Below, one piece after another: positions 1 to 4,557 of a stretch of 5,145 nt of DNA (the stretch's first letter is position 1; the number at the start of each line of letters is the position of its first letter). The translations under genes were made by a program, and so were the position numbers. The stretch covers positions 1-5,145 of the forward strand of contig JABXIP010000351.1 in NCBI GenBank assembly GCA_013373005.1. Direction: 5' to 3'. The stretch is from Cytophagia bacterium. GTDB lineage: Bacteria > Bacteroidota > Bacteroidia > Cytophagales > Cyclobacteriaceae. The notes below the pieces were generated by a model. The model made no database searches, had not been told where the DNA came from, and saw only the letters and a list, made by a program, of their open reading frames with translations.

Positions 1-22
1 AGCTTAATGGTTTCACCTTCAT
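1..22 (-). CDS. Possible 5' end of a lipoprotein paralogue running off the left edge
   Basis: An ATG at 22 reading leftwards opens the peptide MKVKPLS before the window ends, so only seven codons are visible. These 22 bases match the first 22 bases of the lipoprotein gene (805-826) at 16 positions without gaps, and the peptides MKVKPLS and MNLKQVS share M, K and S plus conservative L/V swaps. This start also lies 11 bp from a facing ATG at 34, the same geometry as the 826/838 pair. I infer a paralogue of the 188-826 lipoprotein whose body lies outside the window. Many exported proteins begin with a similar Met-Lys stretch, so this stays tentative until the flanking sequence is read. Confidence 0.35.
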
Positions 23-33
23 CCTGTTGTCAT

Positions 34-117
34 ATGTGTTTAGACGAATTTAGGTGTTTTTGTTTAGAAAGAATGGCACTTAGGCTGGTCTACTACAGGC
101 TCATTTTAGAAACGTAA
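34..117 (+). pseudogene. Truncated N-terminal remnant of a yjbR-like gene
   Basis: A 27-codon reading frame starts MCLDEFRCFCLER, very close to the start of the intact YjbR-like protein at 838, MYLDEFREFCLQK (9 of 13 identical, with Q/E and K/R also similar). The first 20 bases match at 19 positions, including a 15-bp identical run (39-53 and 843-857). Several later differences are synonymous (AGA/AGG, TGC/TGT, CTG/TTA), which suggests the copy diverged while still coding. After about codon 13 the similarity ends and the frame stops at 115-117. The rest of the domain, including the GWHMNKxHW region, is not seen before the next gene. It is probably a duplication remnant; translation as a small peptide is not excluded. 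Confidence 0.5.
45..52 (-). promoter_or_regulatory. Possible -7 element for the left-edge minus-strand gene
   Basis: On the minus strand this reads TAAATTCG, a 7 of 8 match to the Bacteroidota -7 word TAnnTTTG, ending 22 bp before the ATG at 22. The same word at the same distance precedes the intact lipoprotein gene (849-856). No clear -33 TTG is conserved at the left copy. The call rests on conservation of the block and is weak. Confidence 0.2.
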
Positions 118-187
118 TGTGACAAGAGACAATTGAAAACTCAAGGGTCAGTCACTTTTCAACATAAGATAATTAGGGGGAGGAGAT

Positions 188-826
188 TTAATCTAAGGCT
201 TTATAACCAATATCTAGTAACCTTGGTCTCCAATTATCTTCCGTTGGCTCCAGATGCAACCAACCTAGCCCTTGTTCATCACTGCTGTTGATTTTGAAAG
301 GCAAGTAAAGGTCATCGCTGGAATTGTTAAACACATTCAGTTTTACATCATCCGTATTGCTGTGAATTTCATAATAGAACAGGTGGGTTTTGTTATTGAA
401 TGATGTCCATTGTGGATCGTTTACGCCAACATTGCTACTCGATGATAAGAGCAATGGGTAGATACTAAAGCTATCGAAAGCATTCACTGTTTGCCCCATT
501 AGCTGTATTGTACTTGGAATTTCAATTCTTAGGAAATAGTATCCATTACCCGATTGGTTGATGAAATGCTCGTAGAACAGAATAAGCTCATCAAAGCCGT
601 CATTATTGAGGTCGAGGTAGTCTGCATAGGTGGTTTTTGTTCCGCCATCAAACGGTTCGTCAGAAATAAGGGTCATTTCGTTGTTCTGGAACTCAAAGTA
701 ATAGTCTACTGTAGATTGATCTCCTGCAATTACAAAGCCTTCGAGGCTATCATCTGAGTTACAGCTAAGAGTAAGCGCTGCTATTACTGCTATTATTAAA
801 AATGAGCTAACTTGTTTTAGATTCAT
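188..826 (-). CDS. Small secreted lipoprotein of unknown function
   Basis: This encodes a 212-residue protein starting MNLKQVSSF. A hydrophobic segment (about residues 8-20) leads to a cysteine at residue 22 in the context LTLSC, followed by NSDDS. That is a loose lipobox followed by an acidic stretch, typical of Bacteroidota outer-envelope lipoproteins. The mature part contains one DLNNDGFDE stretch (about residues 72-80), resembling the DxNxDG calcium-binding loop of EF-hand, dockerin and FG-GAP/VCBS proteins, but no second loop or repeat is visible. The rest is rich in Asn, Ser and aromatic residues and suggests a beta-rich domain. I do not recognise a family. The ATG at 826 is preferred over the TTG at 838, which adds only four residues and would overlap the divergent yjbR start. 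The gene is divergent from yjbR, 11 bp between ATGs, and ends with TAA at 188-190. Confidence 0.8.
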   Translation of the reverse strand: MNLKQVSSFLIIAVIAALTLSCNSDDSLEGFVIAGDQSTVDYYFEFQNNEMTLISDEPFDGGTKTTYADYLDLNNDGFDELILFYEHFINQSGNGYYFLRIEIPSTIQLMGQTVNAFDSFSIYPLLLSSSSNVGVNDPQWTSFNNKTHLFYYEIHSNTDDVKLNVFNNSSDDLYLPFKINSSDEQGLGWLHLEPTEDNWRPRLLDIGYKALD

Positions 827-837
827 GGTTGTACTCA

Positions 838-1203
838 ATGTATTTAGACGAATTTAGAGAATTTTGCCTGCAAAAACCGGGTGTTACGGAAGATACCCCG
901 TTTGGTCCTCAAACACTAGTATTTAAGGTAATGAATAAGATCTTTGCCATTACTGGCATCGATGAATTTAAATTCATTAACCTTAAATGTGATCCTGAGA
1001 GGGCTGTGGAGTTAAGAGAAAGGTGGCCTGGTATTAAACCTGGCTGGCATATGAATAAGCAGCATTGGAACTCAGTTTTTGTTGACGGTTCTGTTCCTGA
1101 AAATCTCATCAAAGAGCTTACAGATCACTCTTATGAATTGATTGTGGCAAGTTTGCCTAAGAAAGTAAGGGATGAGTTAAATAGTATATTGGGGAATCAG
1201 TAA
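838..1203 (+). CDS. MmcQ/YjbR family protein
   Basis: This 121-residue protein is close to the normal size of the family. It has the expected N-terminus (MYLDEFREFC, then PGVTEDTPFG) and the family's most recognisable segment, PGWHMNKQHWNSV, at residues 68-80. It ends in a conserved-looking tail, SYELIVASLPKKVRDEL. The family has a CyaY-like double-wing fold and is usually labelled DNA-binding on structural grounds; its biological role is not established. No signal peptide is present, so it should be cytoplasmic. The ATG at 838 is chosen because it gives the canonical family start; the in-frame TTG at 829 would add three residues inside the 11-bp divergent gap. No good Shine-Dalgarno is seen. 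With so little upstream space its promoter probably lies inside the signal-peptide coding region of the lipoprotein gene. A truncated copy of its start lies at 34-117. Confidence 0.9.
   Translation: MYLDEFREFCLQKPGVTEDTPFGPQTLVFKVMNKIFAITGIDEFKFINLKCDPERAVELRERWPGIKPGWHMNKQHWNSVFVDGSVPENLIKELTDHSYELIVASLPKKVRDELNSILGNQ
849..856 (-). promoter_or_regulatory. Possible -7 element for the lipoprotein gene, inside yjbR
   Basis: Read on the minus strand this is TAAATTCG, one mismatch from TAnnTTTG, ending 22 bp before the lipoprotein ATG. A TTTTTG word lies upstream at 871-876, but the 14-bp spacing is shorter than usual. With only 11 bp between the divergent ATGs, the lipoprotein promoter has to fall within the yjbR coding sequence, and this word sits in the 15-bp block that is identical in the left copy. 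It is a sequence match only. Confidence 0.25.
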
Positions 1204-1240
1204 TCGGTAAAACAAGTCAAGGAGTACTGATCATGACGAT

Positions 1241-1254
1241 TTGAAGTACTTCAA
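1241..1254. repeat. 14-bp perfect palindrome
   Basis: TTGAAGTACTTCAA is its own reverse complement. It lies 37 bp after the yjbR stop, in the gap between two convergent genes. A second AGTACT occurs 22 bp to the left (1223-1228), adjoining TGATCA (1228-1233). As RNA it could form a 5-bp stem with a GUAC loop, but no T-run follows on either strand, so it is not a convincing intrinsic terminator. A dimeric protein binding site is another possibility. Confidence 0.5.
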
Positions 1255-1295
1255 TCAACTGTAGAGGAGATTAATTGTGACTAGAACAACTTTCC

Positions 1296-1343
1296 CTGAT
1301 AACTGATAACCTTTAACCTTTCCAGAAAACCTCTAACCTTTAA
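1296..1343. repeat. Degenerate 7-bp tandem repeat array
   Basis: Consecutive heptamers read CTGATAA (1296), CTGATAA (1303), CCTTTAA (1310) and CCTTTCC (1317). After a 6-bp interruption, AGAAAA, come CCTCTAA (1330) and CCTTTAA (1337). Further isolated AACCTC words follow at 1360 and 1376. The array lies in the 3' region shared by yjbR and the Rieske gene; on the Rieske transcript it would read as TTARAGG units. No open reading frame or hairpin accounts for it. The function is unknown; replication slippage of a simple sequence would suffice to produce it. Confidence 0.55.
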
Positions 1344-1387
1344 CGGAAGCCAACTTCAAAACCTCTACACATCCCAACCTCCAAACA

Positions 1388-2434
1388 TTACGTCTGCCAA
1401 TAAAGTGTCTGCTCTTTAATTGGGTTTTCAAAAGGAATCTTTTCTTCCTGGCACTTCTCATACCTTGCCCGAATGGCATTGTACCATTTGGCCTGCATGT
1501 CCGGGTCACCCATTAACATGAGAGGAGGGTTGTTGTTCAGGCCTTCCTTCAGTTTCTTAAATACATCAACATCTTGCTGAATAAAGCTTCTGGCAAAACT
1601 GTAGAAGATTGGTCGCAATGGTTTGAACCAGCCAATATCCGTATAAATGAACTGAGTGAGTTCAGTTTCCTGATCATTGACAGGAGTGAGTGTGGTCATG
1701 ATAACAATGTCATTTTCACCAACCTTCAAGTGCTCAATTCTAATGCCCGGAATCTGGAAACTAATTTCTGTAGTCTGTTCTTTCTTAAGGATTTTATAGG
1801 CTGCAGAATTCTTAGAAGGCGCATGTCTCACCATGGTAAAGCCAAGATGTGAGGGTGCGAAGTTTTTCTCTTTCAGCTTAAGATTAGTCTTTTTTCTAAA
1901 AAACCAGGACTGATGTACGAATGGCACATGTGCCGGGTCAATTAGTCCAATGACTGAATGGTCCAGGCCACAGTCCATTTTCTTGGCAGTCACCAAGTCG
2001 AACGATTGGTCTTCATTCAGAGGGAATTGAGGGAATAAGCTTTCGTCAATATCTTCCGGCTTGCGCATATCTCTCGGCATATAAATAAAGACAATGCCAT
2101 GTAATTCTCTTACCGGATAATATGGTGCTCTGATCTTGGAAACATCGAGCGTAGACTGAGGAGGAAGAGCAGGGATTTTAGAGCAAACACCATCGGGTTT
2201 GAATCTCCAGCCATGGTAGCAGCATTCTATTTCGCAGCCATCGAAGTTGCCGTAGGTAAGCGGTATTCCTCTGTGAGGGCATTGATTTCTTAGGGCGAAG
2301 GGCTTACCATCTTGATCACGACCGAGGCAGATTTTCTCGCCATCGATCTCTTTTTCCATGGTTTTGCCTTTGGCCAAAACACTGCCATGACAGGCTACAT
2401 ACCATATATTTCTTAGGTTTTTAGACTTAACCAT
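1388..2434 (-). CDS. Rieske [2Fe-2S] non-heme iron oxygenase, PaO-like
   Basis: This encodes a single-component oxygenase of 348 residues. The Rieske cluster motif is complete: C52-P-H54 and, after 16 residues, C71-C-Y-H74. The mononuclear iron site is present in LIDPAHVPFVH: bridging D166 and ligands H169 and H174, with an Asp in QQDVDVF (D288 or D290) as the likely third ligand. The layout resembles the pheophorbide a oxygenase/VanA-type branch, whose members hydroxylate, demethylate or ring-open substrates using electrons from a reductase. The substrate here cannot be read from sequence. No ferredoxin or reductase gene is nearby, so the redox partner must be encoded elsewhere. The open frame extends to an ATG at 2506, but the extra 24 residues are hydrophobic and look out of place; MVKSKNLRNIWYVACH is a typical family start. 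A GGA sits seven bases before the ATG at 2434. An ATG at 2440 is also possible. Confidence 0.88.
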   Translation of the reverse strand: MVKSKNLRNIWYVACHGSVLAKGKTMEKEIDGEKICLGRDQDGKPFALRNQCPHRGIPLTYGNFDGCEIECCYHGWRFKPDGVCSKIPALPPQSTLDVSKIRAPYYPVRELHGIVFIYMPRDMRKPEDIDESLFPQFPLNEDQSFDLVTAKKMDCGLDHSVIGLIDPAHVPFVHQSWFFRKKTNLKLKEKNFAPSHLGFTMVRHAPSKNSAAYKILKKEQTTEISFQIPGIRIEHLKVGENDIVIMTTLTPVNDQETELTQFIYTDIGWFKPLRPIFYSFARSFIQQDVDVFKKLKEGLNNNPPLMLMGDPDMQAKWYNAIRARYEKCQEEKIPFENPIKEQTLYWQT

Positions 2435-2447
2435 GCTCATTTCCGTA

Positions 2448-2455
2448 CAAACATA
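2448..2455 (-). promoter_or_regulatory. Candidate -7 promoter element for the Rieske gene
   Basis: The minus strand reads TATGTTTG, an exact TAnnTTTG match. A TTG lies 23 bp upstream, at the long end of accepted spacing. The word ends 13 bp before the ATG at 2434, so the leader would be only a few bases. Its position inside the longer open frame that starts at 2506 supports the shorter protein. Found by eye only. Confidence 0.35.
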
Positions 2456-2489
2456 AGCATTGAAGATAATGCATAAAACAATCTTGCTA

Positions 2490-2497
2490 TAGGTTTT
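2490..2497 (+). promoter_or_regulatory. Weak candidate -7 element for the secreted protein gene
   Basis: TAGGTTTT matches TAnnTTTG at 7 of 8 positions and lies 37 bp before the ATG at 2535, giving a leader of about 30 bases. No TTG is found at a proper -33 distance, so support is slight. If the Rieske gene starts at 2434, this word falls in a true 100-bp intergenic region. Confidence 0.15.
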
Positions 2498-2534
2498 AGT
2501 TAGCATAATTGTTAACTCTTTAAACCAGAATGCT

Positions 2535-3242
2535 ATGGAGAAAATCTACACGCTTAGTCTATTCGTTTTAAGTATGAGCCTACAGGCACAGGTGCAATTC
2601 ACTGAACTGGAGTCTGGAGACAAAAACAACCCTATGGATATTAGCTATTTGGTTGAACCTGAAATGGTGAAGGGAACACCACTTGGGTTTGATGAATGGA
2701 GAAGAGGCAGGGTCGTTAATACTTCAGGAGACACTTCCGGCTATTACCTTGTCAACTATCATACTTTGGGCGATGTAGTGTACTTTAGAACAGAAGGCAC
2801 GGAAGATTTGTATAAGACAGACGAAGCTACTATTGCCGCCTTGTTGATAGATAATAATAAAGGAGCTACCAATCATTTTGAACGTGTTCTCTGGCAGAAC
2901 TTTGCTGAATTTCCAGAGAATGCCCGTATTTGTGAGGTGTTATTCAGGACAGAGGGTTTTGATCTGATCAAATATTATGACAAGGTGTTGGAAGAATATG
3001 ATGAAAGAGAGAATATTCAGGTAAGCCGAATAGCTGACATGGATTACTATGATCTGAAAGTTAGATATTTCTGGCGTCCAGATTCGGATAGTCAATACGA
3101 AGAAATCGACTTTGGTAAAAACTGGCTAAGAGATAATCTTGATAAGGATCAGCAAAAGCTTATGAAAGACTATCAGAAAAAGACAAAGGTTCGTTGGAAT
3201 AGGGAGGAAGAGGTAATAGCAATGCTAGCCTCAATCCTTTAG
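2535..3242 (+). CDS. Secreted protein of unknown function
   Basis: The product is 235 residues. It begins with a short signal peptide (MEKIYTLSLFVLSMSLQA, predicted cleavage before QVQF at residue 19), so the mature protein should be periplasmic or exported. The mature chain is acidic and rich in Tyr, Asp and Glu. It has an extended, probably beta-rich N-terminal half (residues 20-90), then helices around FERVLWQNFAEF and LIKYYDKVLEEYDE. The charged tail NLDKDQQKLMKDYQKKTKV resembles C-terminal segments of other uncharacterised Bacteroidota secreted proteins that follow the pattern 'D..K.I..Y.KK.K'. I recognise no enzyme motif, metal site or lipobox. It is divergent from the Rieske gene and convergent with the phosphodiesterase gene, overlapping the latter by 4 bp at the stop codons. 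The ATG at 2535 is the only start that keeps the signal peptide. Confidence 0.85.
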   Translation: MEKIYTLSLFVLSMSLQAQVQFTELESGDKNNPMDISYLVEPEMVKGTPLGFDEWRRGRVVNTSGDTSGYYLVNYHTLGDVVYFRTEGTEDLYKTDEATIAALLIDNNKGATNHFERVLWQNFAEFPENARICEVLFRTEGFDLIKYYDKVLEEYDERENIQVSRIADMDYYDLKVRYFWRPDSDSQYEEIDFGKNWLRDNLDKDQQKLMKDYQKKTKVRWNREEEVIAMLASIL

Positions 3243-3257
3243 GGATTAAGGGTTTTT
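3233..3257 (+). terminator. Possible weak terminator across the convergent stop overlap
   Basis: AATCC (3233-3237) and GGATT (3243-3247) are reverse complements around a 5-base loop holding the stop codon at 3240-3242. Five bases later comes TTTTT (3253-3257). This could end the plus-strand transcript, though the stem is short and the T-run is displaced from it. The same bases encode the last residues of the minus-strand phosphodiesterase. No T-run follows on the minus strand. Confidence 0.3.
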
Positions 3258-4489
3258 CTAAGAACTTTTAAATCACCATCAACCTTTGGGATGTTCTTAA
3301 GTCTCAGAGTTTCAGCGACTAGTGGGTAGACGTTTACGTTTTCGAATTTCTCTATTTTCAACCCTTTTTTGAAACTCGGTCCACTGGCATAGAATATAGC
3401 TCCCATGTTTTCAGTTGCATAAGGATCGAAGCCATGAGCTCCTCGCGTGGTTGGGTTTTCCATGCCATAGTTGATCCTACTTTCGGTGCTGATGCTGTGA
3501 CCGGGCTCAACAACTATTACAATATCACCGATTCTTTCATGAGTACCATAGTGCATATGCTCGGGTAATTCCGATTTTAAATATGCTTGATAGTTCTTAG
3601 CATCCTTAGAAAGCCTGTTAATAATCTCTTGCGCATTGTCATTCTCATTTAGATAGATATGGGCATGAGAGCCATTATTGATTACTCTGGCGTTTGGATT
3701 GCCAATTTTATCCATGAGATCACCCAGAACAATAAAGTTTTCTCTTTTCGGGTAAATTGGTTCCATACCATGATCGGAAACAAGGATAATGTCTACTGGC
3801 AGGTCAAGTTCGTCTACTCCGGATTTCAATAAGCCCAGTATACGGTCAGCTTCTTGTACCGCCTTTCCGGTCTCTTCATGATCTGGACCATTGTCGTGTC
3901 CTGCATCATCTACCAAAGAAAAGTAAAGACTTATGAAATGAGGTCTTTCCGTTTCAGGTAACTTGAGCCAGTTGATAACAGCTTCAACACGGTCTTCATT
4001 CGGTACACTTCCATCGTATTGATGGTAATAAGTTGGGAATTCTCCGGCTACAGGTGCTTCCGAACCCACCCAAAAATAGGAGGCCGATTTCATGCCGTTT
4101 TGCTGCACAAGTTGCCACAGGGGAAGCCCACCATAGAAGGCAGGGTTTTCAACTCGCTCTCTATTGCCAATGCTGTATTGAAGGTCTAGATCTTTGTCAT
4201 AAAAAGTATTGTCTACTAAACCATGATGATCCGGGTAAAGGCCGGTAACCAAAGTATAATGGTTGGGAAAAGTCTTTGACGGATAGGAGGGAATCATGGC
4301 TTCAGCAGCCACACCTTCATTTATAAAAGCTTTGAGATTAGGAGCATCGAATTTCTCAACATAGTCATGTCTGAAACCATCGAATGAAACCATAATAACG
4401 TACGGTACTGGTTCCGATTGCTGGGTTTTGGCTACTCCAACAAAGCCTAGAACAACTACAAAAAGGATTATTTCGAAATACTTTTTCAT
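3239..4489 (-). CDS. Secreted ENPP-type nucleotide pyrophosphatase/phosphodiesterase
   Basis: This is a 416-residue member of the alkaline phosphatase superfamily, in the ectonucleotide pyrophosphatase/phosphodiesterase (NPP) group, which hydrolyses phosphodiester or pyrophosphate bonds with two zinc ions. A signal peptide (MKKYFEIILFVVVLGFVGVA) exports it to the periplasm. All expected metal and catalytic residues are visible: D37 in SFDGFR, nucleophile T73 in PSYPSKTFPNHYTLVTG, N94 in LVDNTF, D194 and H198 in VDDAGHDNGP, D239-H240 in SDHGM, and H352 in GAHGFDP. Length fits the bacterial NPP core, with no nuclease-like or somatomedin extensions. The substrate (nucleotides, dinucleotides or phospholipid head groups) cannot be fixed from sequence alone. 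It lies 68 bp downstream of the cardiolipin synthase gene on the same strand and may be partly co-transcribed with it. Its stop overlaps the stop of the convergent secreted-protein gene by 4 bp. Confidence 0.93.
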   Translation of the reverse strand: MKKYFEIILFVVVLGFVGVAKTQQSEPVPYVIMVSFDGFRHDYVEKFDAPNLKAFINEGVAAEAMIPSYPSKTFPNHYTLVTGLYPDHHGLVDNTFYDKDLDLQYSIGNRERVENPAFYGGLPLWQLVQQNGMKSASYFWVGSEAPVAGEFPTYYHQYDGSVPNEDRVEAVINWLKLPETERPHFISLYFSLVDDAGHDNGPDHEETGKAVQEADRILGLLKSGVDELDLPVDIILVSDHGMEPIYPKRENFIVLGDLMDKIGNPNARVINNGSHAHIYLNENDNAQEIINRLSKDAKNYQAYLKSELPEHMHYGTHERIGDIVIVVEPGHSISTESRINYGMENPTTRGAHGFDPYATENMGAIFYASGPSFKKGLKIEKFENVNVYPLVAETLRLKNIPKVDGDLKVLRKTLNP

Positions 4490-4499
4490 GGTGGTGTGT

Positions 4500-4507
4500 C
4501 AAAAATA
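4500..4507 (-). promoter_or_regulatory. Candidate -7 promoter element for the phosphodiesterase gene
   Basis: The minus strand reads TATTTTTG, an exact TAnnTTTG match ending 10 bp before the ATG at 4489. The transcript leader would therefore be very short. No TTG is found at the usual -33 distance, which lowers confidence. If active, it would let the phosphodiesterase be expressed independently of the upstream cardiolipin synthase gene. Confidence 0.3.
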
Positions 4508-4557
4508 GTTGTGTTGAAAATAAGGGGAGGAAAGTCAGTGTTAAATGTCGGTTAAAA

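Noticed and set aside
177..184. GGGGAGGA downstream of the lipoprotein gene and again at 4524-4531 downstream of the cardiolipin synthase gene.
   Set aside because: An 8-bp match with little shared flank is expected by chance in 5 kb.
60..187. A search for remains of the rest of the yjbR domain in all three plus-strand frames.
   Set aside because: Only isolated fragments such as EWHLGW appeared; none aligns credibly with the GWHMNKQHW region, so the remnant is confined to the start.
184..194. AGATTTAATCT, an 11-bp palindrome spanning the lipoprotein stop codon.
   Set aside because: The arms are separated by one base, too short for an RNA loop, and no T-run follows on the minus strand; it does not look like a terminator.
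554..757. A 67-codon plus-strand frame opposite the lipoprotein gene.
   Set aside because: It is the reverse of a well-supported coding sequence, shows no family features and has no start signals.
827..838. TTG start codons at 838 (minus) and 829 (plus) that would make the lipoprotein and yjbR genes overlap by 10 bp.
   Set aside because: Each adds only three or four residues, and the ATG starts give better family or signal-peptide N-termini.
1574..1852. A 92-codon plus-strand frame opposite the Rieske gene.
   Set aside because: It overlaps conserved catalytic-domain coding on the other strand and its translation resembles nothing.
4033..4248. A 71-codon plus-strand frame opposite the phosphodiesterase gene.
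   Set aside because: It is a shadow of a conserved coding region, with an arbitrary translation.
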